Position numbers and translations under genes: made by a program. From contig JAPWGK010000015.1 of assembly GCA_029641185.1 (NCBI GenBank), forward strand, positions 248,001-312,000: 64,000 bases of DNA, given 5' to 3'. The notes under the pieces are model-generated. The model did no database searches. It saw only the letters and a program-made list of their open reading frames with translations, and was not told the DNA's origin. Source of the stretch: Pseudofabraea citricarpa (lineage: Eukaryota; Ascomycota; Leotiomycetes; Helotiales; Dermateaceae). Shown here in pieces: positions 1-12,890 of the stretch (its first letter is position 1; each line of letters starts with the position of its first letter).

Positions 1-1534
1 TGGACCATGTTTGCGTGCTCCCTGGGTACTTTAGTATGTCTTCCATGGCCGACAGATAAATTCCCGTATTGAAGGACGACGGCCTGCAGGGGGCCGTACA
101 GGGCTGGATCTCATCACTGGAACTGGTTTCGGGGATCAGGGAAAAGTCTGCTGAGGCGAGTGGGGATGTGGGTTGTGGGTTATGAGTGGTGCTGACCTGG
201 AAAGAAAGAACACAGATGAGATGATGAGACGGCGACGATGATTCTGTTGGTTTCTGTACCAACAGTTGCGGTGCACCAAGAGACAAATAGATAGACGACA
301 CGGCAGTGGTTGTGGAAAGTTGAGACGAAGGCTGAATTGACTACCTATCGAGTACGACGAGGTACAGTATCATGGCATCATGGCATCATTATTGTCAGCA
401 GTAGTGAGTGACCAGCTACAGCACGCACAGTAGCCGCTACCAGTTACCAGCTACAAGCTATGGTACCAGCATCACCAGCCGCTACGAGCTCAAGTCCGAC
501 TCTTAACTTTAAGTCAAGTCAAGGCTCAAAGCTAGCTAATGTACGTGCCTTGGTAAAATTACCTTAGCTGTCCATGCAGCACGCACACAAGAGACTTTAG
601 TACCTTATTACCATTGCCTGGTTGTGTTGTGTTGTGTTGTGTAGTGTGATGTCGTCTCGTGTTAATTTGAAGTCATCGCAAAGGGGTCCCAGATAGAAGA
701 TGTGATAGATGGAGATTATGGATTGACTTTGACTTTTCTCTTTCCTTTTTCGTCTTTCTTTCTTCTTTTCTTTTGCCCTCTCATGATTGATTCATTTCAT
801 CGCTCCACCCAAGCGTCGCAATCACACCAATCTGGAGCTGCGGTTGGGGCTCAGAGTTCAAACTCAGGCTCTCGACCCTCTCTATCAGTGCCGAAACTAC
901 CTAATAAAGAGCGCAACACAGCAACACAACCCGACACAACAACAACAATAATAATACAGGCAGTACAGCACAGTACAGTAGAGACGCCTCTCCCACTCCT
1001 TCTTTCTCTCTCTCTCTCTCTCTCTCCCGCCCCCAGAGCCTCGACTCATACACAGCCTCTCTCTTTCTCTCTCCCCACGCCCTCTTTCTCTCTCGACAGA
1101 CCACCTCCACTACTACCTCCACCTCCACCACCATCACCGCCAACACCACAACCACAACCACAACCACCATCTTCTTCTCTATTTCCCTCTTCCCTCTTCC
1201 CACTTCCCACTCCACTCCACTCCACCCCACGCACCACTCTCCGCCCCAAGCCAGGCCAGGCCAGCAATGCCCTTGGTGGATAAGGTAGCATTGACTGACT
1301 GCTCTCTGTCTCTCCCTCCCTCTTACTGTACCTCTGCACCTCTGCACCTCTGCATCGCGAACGTTCCCGCAGCCGCCTTGCCCCCCCCCAGCGCCCGTCT
1401 GATTGGCTCCGCCCGCAGCTGCTCTTGAAACTCACCACCCTCCCACTTGCAAGCCGCATACCTCAAACGGAGAGGTGTGACCCCCCCGACGTAATATACG
1501 GAATTAGCAGATTTAGACAGCCAGACGACAGAAC
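1..1534. promoter_or_regulatory. 5' intergenic region and promoter of the PAK kinase gene
   Basis: I see no convincing gene here. The last 600 bp before the kinase start are strongly pyrimidine-rich, with a (TC)n run at about 1005-1027 and ACC/CCA-rich simple sequence at about 1099-1170. CT tracts of this kind are common in promoters of filamentous fungi. Open frames on both strands in this stretch are low-complexity and are explained by the repeats. Confidence 0.5.
1005..1027. repeat. (TC)n dinucleotide tract in CT-rich promoter
   Basis: An uninterrupted TC repeat about 500 bp upstream of the kinase start codon, inside a longer pyrimidine-rich segment. Confidence 0.9.
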
Positions 1535-4301
1535 ATGGACGAAGTCAAAACAACCAGACGCTTGACAAAGAAGCCGCCGCCAGATCGGAAAGCCGCACAC
1601 GCAACCTTGGACGTTGGTCGCAATCAACTCTCCAGCAACCACGACAACAAGTCTCTGCGAAGCCAGAGAAGCTCTGGATCGCTCCAACGAGCTCCCTCTG
1701 CCCCATACCCCAGGTCGCAATATTCACACGGTCATACGCGAACTACCACCTCCCCGAATCCTGCCGCATACGCTTCTTCCAACTCTTCACTCGACCGTCA
1801 AGTCGCAGCTTCACCAGTCCTGGCGGGGTCCGAATCCACGACGCCTGCGGGCCAGCCTGCTGGTTACTTCAACTCGTCGCGCCCGTTGAGCCATAGGACG
1901 TCTGCAGAGCTGATCGGCGCTCCTTTCGACGGCTCAACCATCCTCAATCACTTCGATTCCACCAAGGCCTCTGGATATCAGAACGCCCTACGTCGCCCTC
2001 CACCTCCCCCGCTATCGCACACCAGCCCTGATCCACGCGTCACCAGCCCACCTCTGAGATCATCCGCGAGCTTCTCCACAGGCGACAGGATGAACGAGAA
2101 ACTCACTCCTCGCGTGAGCGAGAACCAGCTGATCTCGCCCAAGAGATACTCGGACGAGACCAAGGAGCCCAAGGGTGGAATGCTGCGGAAGAAATCTGGG
2201 TTCTCGGGTTTCATGAGCAGCATTGGGGTGGGATCGACGCGCAGTGTGAAGATATCAGCACCAGAGAATCCGGTTCACGTCACACACGTTGGTTATGACA
2301 ATCAGACAGGTCAATTCACGGTATGTTTGCTTGTAGATCGAATCTAGATCGATTTCGGCACCCACCGCCCAGATCGATCTATGTCAAGCAGATATGCTTA
2401 GATCGAACTTTGTGCATCACCCATCTGACTGACTCTCTTCTAGGGTCTCCCCAAGGAATGGCAACGCATGATCAATGATAGTGGAATCACCAAGAAGGAA
2501 CAAGAGCAGCACCCTCAAACCATTGTCGATATTGTCGGGTTCTATAAAGAAAACACTGATAAGGGAGGAGATGAGGTGTGGGACAAATTCGACCATGCAA
2601 AGGTCCCAGAGCTACGGGTCGCTCCGACGGGGCAAGCTCCTACATCACCAATGTTCAACACGCCAAATTACCAGAGTATGACCCCGATGATGAGCCCACC
2701 AGCGAGTCCTCGCTTCCCCCGCAATGCAGAGACCAGCTTCGAGAATCCTAGGTCACCACCGCCCGTACCACCAGGTGTCGGCCTTGCCATTCATACCAAG
2801 GATGCTAATGGACTTGTGCCCAGCCGACCTGCTCCAAGACCTCCGATTGCGATGGCAGGCCCGACCAGAGCTGCTCCTCCACCACCTCTGGCTGCTAAGG
2901 ATTCCGGCATTGGCATGCCTCGCCCAAGTGAGGATTTGCCCGCCTTAGCTTATGTACCACCTGCCCAGCCCATGCTTCCAGAAGAACATCGGTCAAGATC
3001 AAATTCTCGGTCCAATGGCGCATCTTATGCTACCCCAACACAAGCGACGTCCCCGCAAGCAGCATATCAGGCACAGCTTGCACAGCAGCAAGAGCGAGCT
3101 ATGTACCAGGCCCAGGAACAACAATTAGCGAGAAGTCAGAGCTCTAAACAAAAGACCCAGCAACCTACCCCCCCTACCCCGCAGAGCCAATTTTCTCGCC
3201 CTGAGATGAATGGTGTCCCACATCCAAGTCAACAGCCAAGAGCCGCACCAGGACCCGTAGCTGGACCTCGACCACGACAGAGACCTCGCCAAAGTACAAG
3301 TTTCGACATTGTGGCAAGACTGAACCAAATCTGCACGGCAGGAGACCCTCGTGATATCTACCAAAGCCTGAACAAGATTGGTCAAGGTGCTTCTGGGGGT
3401 GTATACACTGGTTATGAAAGTGGCACAAATCGCCTAGTCGCTATCAAGCAGATGAATCTGGAGCAGCAGCCAAAGAAGGATCTGATCATTAACGAAATCC
3501 TTGTCATGAAAGACAGCTCACATCCAAATATTGTCAACTTCATCGACAGCTACCTAGTCACGGGTGAACTCTGGGTAATCATGGAGTATATGGAGGGCGG
3601 TAGCTTGACAGATGTGGTAACTTTCAACATCATGTCTGAGGGACAAATCGCTGCTGTGTGCCGAGAAACCTTGAAGGGTCTACAACATCTTCATTCCAAA
3701 GGTGTTATTCATCGTGATATCAAATCTGACAATATCCTACTATCTATGGAAGGCAATATTAAGCTGAGTACGTGGTTTTTTTATCTAGCGGAGAAATATT
3801 GCTAACAAATATCAGCCGATTTCGGATTCTGCGCTCAGATTAACGAGGCACACAACAAGAGAACGACCATGGTAGGAACTCCGTACTGGATGGCACCAGA
3901 AGTTGTTACGCGCAAAGAGTATGGCCGAAAGGTTGACATATGGTCATTGGGAATCATGGCTATCGAGATGATCGAGGGCGAGCCTCCTTACCTCACCGAA
4001 TCGCCATTACGAGCACTTTACTTGATTGCTACCAATGGCACACCAAAGATCAAGGATGACCACCTACTCAGCCCACTCTTCAAAGACTTCCTTGCTTTTG
4101 CATTGAAGGTTGATCCCGAGAAGCGAGCCAGTGCGCATGATTTATTACGAGTAGGTTTTTTGCATGTGCTCTAAGTTTTGTCACTAATAATTTTTACAGC
4201 ACGATTTCATGAAGCAATGCACAGACCTTGGCTCACTTTCCCCCCTTGTGCGTGCGGCTCGAACTTCAAGAGCACAAGAGAAGGCCCAAAAAGGATCATG
4301 A
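1535..4301 (+). CDS. p21-activated protein kinase (PAK; Ste20/Cla4 class)
   Basis: Serine/threonine kinase expected to act downstream of Cdc42/Rac in polarity and morphogenesis. Exons are 1535-2320, 2444-3767, 3816-4150 and 4200-4301, giving 848 aa. The N-terminal 240 residues are Ser/Pro-rich and disordered. A CRIB motif follows at about residues 245-290, starting [16 protein letters not shown] and running across intron 1 into GLPKEW. A second Pro/Gln-rich linker leads to the kinase domain (about 566-830): glycine loop [11 protein letters not shown] lysine, [11 protein letters not shown] immediately after intron 2, and the PAK activation segment [13 protein letters not shown]. The kinase sequence sits close to both Ste20 and filamentous-fungal Cla4/Chm1 proteins. 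I see no PH domain, which Cla4/Chm1 normally have, so I give no symbol. Intron 2 has a clear GCTAAC branch site. The start is the first ATG after the CT-rich promoter. Confidence 0.93.
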
Positions 4302-5428
4302 AGCTTCTTTCGACTGAAAAGTTACGATTATGTATTACGATACCTGAGCGAGTATGAAAACCAATTTCGCAAAAACTTCCGCATTGCAATTTTCTCTACA
4401 CTCTGGCGTCACGGGCGCAAGGAAATCCTGCCGAATCCGCTGGTAGGACTGATTTGAGGATATGGGTTTTTTTTTCTTCTGTCTGAGTGTTTCTGGCGGT
4501 TTCGATTTACCACTAGAAGAACATTTTGTTCGTCTCCGTTTCATCACGAAAAATACGACTCGAAGAAGATTGGCAACTATACCAGTGTCTCGCTCGAGAT
4601 GATATTCCCAGCGATTTCGAGCGCATACTTCAACTTTTCGACTTTCTTCTGTCTCTTTTTCACTTCCCTCACACTTTATGAATTGAATGTGGCCACGTGG
4701 CAGCGTGTGGTGGTGGTGGATGGTGGATGGCACGGTACGGTATGGACGGGATGGAAATGGAATGGGAAGAAATGGCTCTCCGGCCTCGTGGCTCTGGGAG
4801 GCGATTTAAGAAGGGATATGTGTCAGTGGTAGAGATGATATGATGGCGTGGAACTTTGTCTGGCTGATTGTCTTTTTTTCTCGTCTTGCTATAAACGGGG
4901 GATGGAAATCTTTTCTGTTTTTCTGCCCACCTTTGTATGAGATACCACAAAAGAAAAAAAAGATTACCTGACCTGCGGAAGAACCGGGGCCTCTTTCTCT
5001 TCTTTTTTTTAAGGAATAGGAATTGAATCGAATCGAAGGATTAGATGAAGAGTTTTCTCCTCGTTTTTTTTGGTCTCCTGGATTGATTCGCGTGCTGGTG
5101 TGAGTGGGTGGGGATGCGAAAAAGGAAAGGATAGATCAGAGCAGTGGTGGATTACTTACTTGAAGGTCGAGTTTCATGGCGCCGGTTCGTCGGTTATTCA
5201 TTTCTTGCACAGCCTCGCACTTTCTTAGGTACCTATCTGCTACAGAGGCCCACATCAAGAAGAGCAGAGTGCGAGAGGATAGGAGAGAGGAAATATAGGG
5301 GGGAGAGAGTCGATATGTATGCTGCGCGCCACTCCCGTCGGACAAACAACTTGAACAAACAGGCGCCTCAGCAAGGCAGCCAGTCTGCCTTCTCTCTCTG
5401 TTTGGTCGATGTCGGGTAGATGCGTAGG

Positions 5429-5549
<121 letters not shown>

Positions 5550-5668
5550 GTGCAGGTAGGTTTTGTTGTCGACTTTTTTTCTTTCCTTTTTTTCCTTTTT
5601 TTTTTTTTCTTCTTCCTGCTTCGTATTGATTGATGTTCATCAACTGTTTGTTGGCTGGGAGAAGGGGC

Positions 5669-5712
5669 GTTCTTTTTCTTTTTCTTTTTCTTTTTCTCTT
5701 TCTTTTTCTTTT
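5669..5712. repeat. (TTTTTC)n pyrimidine hexamer repeat
   Basis: About six imperfect copies of a T5C unit, about 120 bp beyond the GATA array. Confidence 0.85.
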
Positions 5713-6163
5713 GGCCTTGTTATACTGTCGTATGTGTGCGTGTACGGGAAGGGGAGGAAAGGAAAGGAAAGGCAGGGCCTCGCTTACGCAGCGCAGCGCT
5801 GTGCAGTTACTATGAGATATAAGGAAACTGTGGTTGCTAATACGCATTAAATGCACTACCGGGGTTTATTTAGGGGTTAAAGAGAGCCGGTTTGTGTGTG
5901 TGTTGATTTGGGTTGGGGTAAGTTAAGTTAAAGTGAGCATATTAGCAAGCAAGATGTAGAGTGACATTTAGTGTGAACGAGACCTGGCTTGAGTTTGGAT
6001 CTGAGCCGGTAGAGGTGGGATGGGCATCAGAAACAGGCCTGACAAGAATCGGTGTTGGGAAACAGCTGCTAGGAATGTGTCCTAAGCTGGATCTTTCAAG
6101 GCTGATATGGGATATGGAAGCGGAGGTGGGCTTTGCTAGGTAGAATGGAACATGACGTTATGG

Positions 6164-6192
6164 CGTGCTCGTGCTCGTGCTCGTGCTCGTGC
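6164..6192. repeat. (GTGCTC)n hexanucleotide repeat
   Basis: Nearly five perfect tandem copies of GTGCTC in intergenic DNA. Confidence 0.9.
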
Positions 6193-6346
6193 TTTCAGAA
6201 AGTACGTGTACCTATGCTTGTGCCTAAGCTAAGCCCAACTTCGTGCAGTGACCACGGCCAGACTATTCTGCGATTCATTCACACCTACGGCGGACCTCTC
6301 ACATCATACATAGCCTAGACACAAGAACAAATCTTGTAACTGGAAG

Positions 6347-6367
6347 AAAAAAAAAAAAAAAAAAAAA
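6347..6367. repeat. A21 homopolymer
   Basis: An uninterrupted run of 21 A on the plus strand, downstream of the minus-strand gene that ends at 7002. Confidence 0.9.
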
Positions 6368-7001
6368 GCAAAACAGAAGGGGACTCGTGAGAGCCAGTTC
6401 CACCTCCACCAACACAAAAGCCTTACGGGATATTATTTAAGCGTAGTCGTGCACTATAGTGTGGCGGGAAGATGAATGACAGAAGATTCGCGGCAAGGTC
6501 CTGGCTCAGTCCTTCTGCTCGCTTCGCTTAGTCCGTATACGTTGCTTTACATGGCATGGGTAGGTTCTGGTTAGTTTCTTGTTCATTTTTACGTCGACTT
6601 TCCTTCAAGGGATACAGGGTAGATCAAGATAAACCAAATGTATGTATGTAATGCTGGATTGCTCCTTTCTCTTGTTATTTCCTTTCTCGCTTTCTATTTA
6701 TGTCATGTTGATGACTTGACGTCTTCTTCTATATGTCCCTCCCCTCCCCTTCCTTGCCATCCTATATGTATATACAGACCGAAAGAAAAAGGGCGGCAGA
6801 AACCTCTATATGTGTGCATCGGGTACTGAACCCAAGAGCCCAGTCCCAACCCTTCTAAACTCCCAACCGGAAAAAAGCAGTACCCAACCCAATCTAGAGA
6901 AGGAGAAACTCCAACCACCCAAACCCACGCTTCAAGGAGAGAAAGAGAAAATGCCCGCTGAAGAAACGAAAAAAAAAAGGAAAGAGTAGAGAAGGAAGGA
7001 A

Positions 7002-8838
7002 TCAAGGTAGTTCTGATTTCACATCGGCTGGATACCCCGAACCGCCCGTCCCTTGGAGCCCGACACTCCTACGTCTGAGCTCCGTGTTGCTGCGTCTCAA
7101 CTCGCTGTTGCTCAGGCCGATACTGAGAGATGAATCTGGAGTGGCGGCCGTGATCTCATGCGTATCGACGCTGCGCATCGACATAGCCGAGCGCGTGCTC
7201 CTGAGCCTCGCAGCCGCGAGTTCCTGAGCCGGCGTAGGCGGAGCCGTGTTAGAAGTCGGGGAGAGCGGGAAGGAAGCGGCGAGTTCAGAGGGCGAGGTCT
7301 GGATCTGCGGACGACGAGTAGGCTGGTATGTGGGATGAGGATTGTAGTGGACGGGCGAGATGGGGCTGATAACTGCCGACTGCGGGTTGGGTTGCGGAGT
7401 GCGTAGTTCGTGCTGGTTGAGGACGAAAGGTTGCGGGGACCAGACTGTCGAGTAGATATCCTGCTGCTGCTGCTCTTGGTGCGTTGCTGGTGTCGGGATG
7501 ACACCGATGCCGTTGAATGCTGGGTTGGCGAAGACCGAGAAGCGCGAGTATGAGTCGGGCGACTCGACGTATTGCGGCGGGTCGATCGGCGTGGGCATCT
7601 CGGGGATCCCGGGAAGATGGCGAGATGCCGTTATCCTGCTGCTGCTGTTGCTGCTGCCGCTTCCCACTTCTCGCGTGATGATGGTTAGATCGTCGCGTTT
7701 GTAGCTGTTCTCGACGTGCCCGTTGGCTTCGGCTCGCTTGTGCCAGCGGACGAAGAAGAGTGCTGCGGAACCGAGGAGCGCAAGGCAACCTACCCCAACG
7801 ATCGACCCTACTGCGATGCCGACGTGGTCACCTTTTGTGAAACCGGAAGGCGTTGCAGTAGCGGTGATTGTGGAGTTGGAACAGCTGCACGGGGAGGTAG
7901 TTGCACCGGTCATCGCGGCTCTGTTTACCGATGTGGTTGTCGAAATGCTGGTGAAGGTCGTCATGCCACTCGCATGAGCCTGTGTGAAGGTCATAGGGAA
8001 AACTAAGACGCTGCTGTAATGTAATTCGGATGTGCTCGCGTCGGCGATTTCGTGTACTCCGTTTTCTGCGGGTGAAGTAATCATAGAGTTCGATACTGCA
8101 GTGCGTGTTTGTGTAATGAATGGTAATGATGTTGTTCCTTCTAGTGATCCAAGTTGGAGGAGGTCGTCGTCGTCATCGCAGCAGTCTTCCCCACAGCACC
8201 ATATCCCAGCTGATTTAGGTAGGCATTGTGTAAGAACTCCCTCATCGTCGTCGTCTGTTGTTGTAATTAGTATTGTTACAATCAGCTTTATGAAATAGAC
8301 ACTTACCCGTAGCGCATATTGATGAGCAGGCTGGATCTTTCCATGTCTTATCCTACAACGAAATTAGTGTCCTGTAATAAGACATATGGCAGGATGTCAA
8401 GCAAACGAGGCAAAAGAAGTGAGTGACTAAGAGCGTTCGACTTGATACAATACATTCATTGTATCAGTACAACAGCTTGAAGTTGTCGCTTCACTTAGTG
8501 ACCAAGTCTCGTCTCCCCCAAATAAAACAAAAGCTCCTTAAACTTACAGTACATGTAGCTCGGGTCTATAATATGATCAGTCAAAGTTCCAGAGTATGTA
8601 ATGCAGTTGATCAACTTACAGTGACATTGTTATTGGAGGTGCAAACCCCCGAACCGGCGAGAGACCAACATGACCCTCCTGAGGGGCAGCAAGTAGTAGC
8701 TTGTCCAGACAGCGCACCCGTATCGCAAGGAGTATCACTGGTGAGCTCTCCACTCGTGGAATAGCACTGCTGAGCGAGGACCAAGGGCGAAAGAATGACA
8801 CCGACAGCCACCAGCGATCGCTTCGCGGAAAAAAACAT
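7002..8838 (-). CDS. cysteine-rich single-pass surface protein (WSC/Mid2-like layout)
   Basis: Putative secretory-pathway type I membrane protein of 511 aa, possibly a cell-wall sensor or receptor-like protein by architecture. Exons in transcript order are 8620-8838, 8548-8565 (only 18 nt), 8307-8352 and 7002-8254. An N-terminal signal peptide (MFFSAKRSLVAVGVILSP, cleavage near LAQQ) leads to a Cys-rich ectodomain. That ectodomain contains CCPSGGSCW, then ATCTDKTWKDPACSSIC assembled across the microexon, then IWCCGEDCC followed by five Asp. A Ser/Thr-rich stalk follows, then one transmembrane helix (about 239-263, starting VGIAVGSIVG) and a basic stop-transfer RWHKR. The roughly 250-residue cytoplasmic tail is Pro/Ser/Gln-rich. 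The C-rich pattern resembles a fungal family of unknown function. All introns have GTAAGT donors. Confidence 0.8.
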
Positions 8839-9582
8839 TACTACGGTTGTTGAGAAAGGCTTTCCCTGAGCGCTTTGGAATGGACGAAAGAAAAACGAGT
8901 GACGAGAAATGAGCGAACGAGCGACTCTGACAGCACGGAAACTAAAAAAATTTCGTGGAGGGACCAGAAAGGAATCCTCTTGCCAGAGTCGCTGATAATA
9001 TAGAGAGCCCGGCTCTGTACGATTCCTTTGGTGGATTCTCTCGCCAAGAGGCAATCCTTTGAATCGTTCAACCCTCGACAGAGGCTAAGGTTAAATGACG
9101 CATAACTTCCTTACTATGTCGAAGGAATGGCAATAACCGCAGCCTTACAATTCCCCAGTTGTATCCTTCTAGAAGCTCTGGCCCTGGTATGAGATGTGGA
9201 GATGCCATGGCCTGAAACATGGAGGCTCTTCATTTTCCCCTTACCCGTTCAGCATCCTGGTGGTGCTTTGAACTCAGGATACCATGGAACTAGTATCATT
9301 GGTTCATCCCACACTGTTCCACCTAGCTTAATGATCCCCTGTGAGCATTCAGCCACTATCTCCCTGTGCAGGAGCCATCCTTTCGCTTATTGATCGACAG
9401 GCGGACTTTGACGTCGCTGAGTCCGGTGTTCAGCCTTGTTTCCTGAAGCCGCTAAGCCTGTAATAAGGGGGATTGGAGCCACAGATTAAGACACCAGACA
9501 GCACGGTATCACGATATCTTCAAGACCTGCAATAGCTTCAAACATCAAAAAGTCCTCAGATTGATTTATCTTAATCATCAGA
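8839..9582. other. intergenic region upstream of the surface-protein gene
   Basis: No gene seen. It holds the promoter of the minus-strand gene starting at 8838 and the 3' flank of the Rad4 gene. Confidence 0.5.
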
Positions 9583-12152
9583 TCAATCGGGAATGAAACC
9601 GCCTCCATAATCATCGACGTACTCCGCGTCGTCACTGTCCAAATCATCGTCGTCTTCCTTGGTGTCCTCTCGATTGCTTTCCTCTTGATGCTGATCCTCT
9701 TTTGCAACAACTTCTTCTCCTTCAACTTCATATTCATCAACACGCTCCTTGATTCGTAGTCCAACGAGGAAGCGCTTCCACATTCTCAGAGCTGCAAGTG
9801 TCCGCATCTCCTCTTCCGCTCGGGCTTGCTCATCACGGAATCCTTCGATAACGGCTTCAACGGCTTCCTTGTACTCCACAGCAACGATGATTCCTTTCAA
9901 CACGGCCGTCCCATGCCTTCCCCGGAACTCGAAGCCAGTGAGAGCATCAGCATAATCAATACCTACAACTCGAGCGGCTCGAGAAGCTTCCGCATCTGCC
10001 ACGTGATTAATAAAACATAAAATCGCGACTGGACAAGTACTCACAAGGAAGATGAATGCCCCCCTTCGGAACCATACTAGGCACATAGATATCAATATTG
10101 CCAAAAGAATTCTTTGGTACTCGCCCGTTGACAATTGGTGGCGGTACATAGAGTTCGGTTTGATCTTCCGTGTAGAGGTTCGTGCCCGCACTCTCCTCCA
10201 TTTGATCGTCATCAAAATCACGATCGGGTCTTCGCCGAGCCGTAACAATCTTTGCAGGCTGCTCTCCCATCTTGATGTCTCTACCGAGTCGATACCAAGC
10301 ATCGGCACTTCTTGCCACCTTGACATCGCGTCTTCTATAGATGCCTTCAAGCTTTTTCTTCCCGGGCGGCCCAGATGTGTCACGCCCAGCTGCTACCTTA
10401 CCAACTTCATGAGTGCTTGTTAGTATTTCATTTCTTCGCAGATGTCTTTCCAAAGCATAATACGGATGGTCCTTGAAGTCGGCGACGTTCTTTGGCATTG
10501 GCTCCCTCGCCTCGTGTGCAGCTAGTTCAGTGTCCTCAATCTGATCCATGTCACTATCCCAGCCTCGCGAGTAAGCTCTCATGGCACGTTTCCACCATTT
10601 ATCACCCCCATTCGTTGACTCGACGCGATTCCTACGAGTCTTTGCATTGTATGCTTTGGCATATCTTCTTGTGACATCACGGGCTGATCCTTCGTCTTCG
10701 AAGGCTATAACATAGGACATGTTATTTTCCCGATCTGCTGCCGGAGGCTCAAACGCCCTGGGCTTCGCTATTGTCTCCGTGACAAGGGGGTCAACGGGAA
10801 ACCACTTCTGATGTGCTTCATCCAAAACCTCTACCCAATAGACTGGAAATGGGGATTCGTAGATTTCTGTTGGTTTTGGTCTTGGGGACGGACGCGATGG
10901 CGTATTTATTTCGGGCATCTGATAAGCCGTAGCGTTTGGATGGCCCAATCTTCGACGTGCAGACACGGGAGTTGAAGTACTTGGCTCACCAGGAGTAGCG
11001 AAGTGGAAGTTTGTGGCATTCACTTCTACTGAACCTCCATTATCGCTATTGCTTGGAGTCGGTTCCTTTTTCTTCTTCGTGGGTTTTGGCATCGGAGGGC
11101 CACCCCCAGTAAATCCTAACGGCTGAAGGGAACAGATTAGACGTGCATCAACACCTGCGCTGCGAAGTAAAGCACAATAAAGTTGTGTTCCTAAATCTCT
11201 TGAGCCCTTCATTGCCTTCGCAGCTGCTTTGAAATCTGACTTCTCAAATGCTGGGTCAGAATCCTCTGGCAATTCATACTAAATGTTGTCAGTGATAGAT
11301 TTTTATACGAAGATTTATATCACTTGCATTCTGAAGATGTTCCTCCTCCTCGGCCCACAATGACCGTCTCAAACCTCTTCTCGTAATTCGAAAGTTTGTC
11401 CTCCACATGATATTGACCTGGTCAAGACCTCGTTTCAACGATTCTGCCCGTCCAAATTGGGAGAGATCTGACTTTGGTCTAAGGAACGTCAACATCTTTT
11501 TGGTAAGCAATGGTTTGAGGATCCTTTGGACATCGTTGTCATTGCACCATTCATTCCGTCTGTCCACATGCGACAATAAGCATAATACATGCATTTTGTG
11601 AATCTGCAGTCTTAGGTCTTTTTCGGCTTTGCCAATAGCCTTGCGCCTTGTGGCACTTATTTTTGACTGAGGAGTTTTTGCAGTCGTCGTGAGTGTCAAT
11701 TCAAGATCACCGCTTGGTCCATCGTCTTGATCTTTCGCCCCAGAGATCAAACCCTCCCAGTCAAACCCATCTTCTGTTGAGTCGTCGTCTGAGTCCCTGT
11801 ACGCAGTCTGTTGCTTTTTTGGGGTGGGATCAAAGCCACTTTCCATATCATCCGAATCTTCATCCCTTTGATTCGGAGACACACCAAGTACATCCTCAAA
11901 TTGAATTTCATCCTCGTCCTCGTCCTCATCCTCGATCACGGCTTCATGCTTCTCATGCTGGGTGGAATCGGCGGATGTTGTGGCTACTTCCGCCTTTCGG
12001 CCTGTCCGTCTTCTTTTGAGTGGTCTTTCTGGCACTTCGCTCTGGGCAGGTAAGACTTCTGCGAGCATGTTCTGATATACTTCCGGAACTGGTTCGCGCC
12101 GTGCCGCAGGGGCCTTGCCCTTCGCTTTGCTACGAGTCGTTCTGCCCGCCAT
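9583..12152 (-). CDS. rad4: Rad4/XPC nucleotide-excision-repair damage-recognition protein
   Basis: Recognises helix-distorting DNA lesions with Rad23 and starts global-genome nucleotide excision repair in the nucleus. Exons in transcript order are 11328-12152, 10045-11278 and 9583-9995, giving 823 aa (an extra Met at 12155 is possible). The N-terminus is basic and acidic-patchy. A transglutaminase-like domain (about 200-450) is cut by intron 1 and includes GSRDLGTQLYCALLRSAGV and PVYWVEVLDEAHQKWFPVDP. BHD1 and BHD2 follow, including DHPYYALERHLRRNEIL. BHD3 crosses intron 2, with GIDYADALTGFEF and the junction codon restoring HLPY. The tail is acidic. Intron 1 appears to be GC-AG (GCAAGT donor), because no GT donor keeps the frame. 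Divergent from the TOK channel gene 738 bp away. Confidence 0.93.
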
Positions 12153-12890
12153 CACGAATCTTGTACACTATCTGCACGTTGAGGACATTGGAATGCTGGG
12201 AGCTGTTTTACGCCACCTGCTCCATGCCGAGTTCCCTGGTGCTAATATCTCTAAGCTGACTCCAACAAGGATGTTATAAACGTAAATCTGACTATAGATG
12301 TTCAATATTAGGAACGAGACTGTTATTGTGACATAGACACTTTCTGGTGTGGAGATAATTCTACAGTGAGGAATGACGCATCCAAAGCTCGCCGCGCCGC
12401 GTTCATGTCACGAGCTCACGAGGGCTGTGATTACCTAAGCAGAGTCAGGCCAGAACAGGCAACAACCAAGCAGCCAAGACACTGGGCTGCAATTTTGACC
12501 CTCTGGTCCCAATTTAATCTGGGACGACGTTAGACAAACGACCATCGCTCTGTTCAACTTCCGAACCTGCTCATAAGTCCAGCTCCTGCTTCATGAGAAT
12601 AACTTCAGATGCTCTCAAAGGGACCGAGGGCTCTTCTCCCTGGCTAGTGCCAATTAGCAAGCCACTTTTATGCCAAGGTCTTCCCCAGACATGTACGTCA
12701 TGCGGCAGATGAATGGTCACCAGGGTAGGTCGTCGACGCGGTAAATAGAAAATGTCAAAAGTTTGCAACATCATCAAGTATACCTACTGTGGCTTTCACG
12801 CAAACAGTTCAAGTCAATATGTTTTGCTAACAGGACGCTTTACTCCTGATTTCTTTCTTTATCTTCTTACGTGGCAGCTAGTTTTCAAGT
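12153..12890. promoter_or_regulatory. divergent promoter region between rad4 and the TOK channel gene
   Basis: A 738-bp region between divergent start codons with no supported gene. It should contain both promoters. I did not identify specific sites. Confidence 0.5.

Noticed and set aside
702..1347. Overlapping open frames of 137-193 codons on both strands
   Set aside because: Composition is dictated by CT and CCA/ACC simple repeats, with no domain-like text. It is the promoter of the kinase gene.
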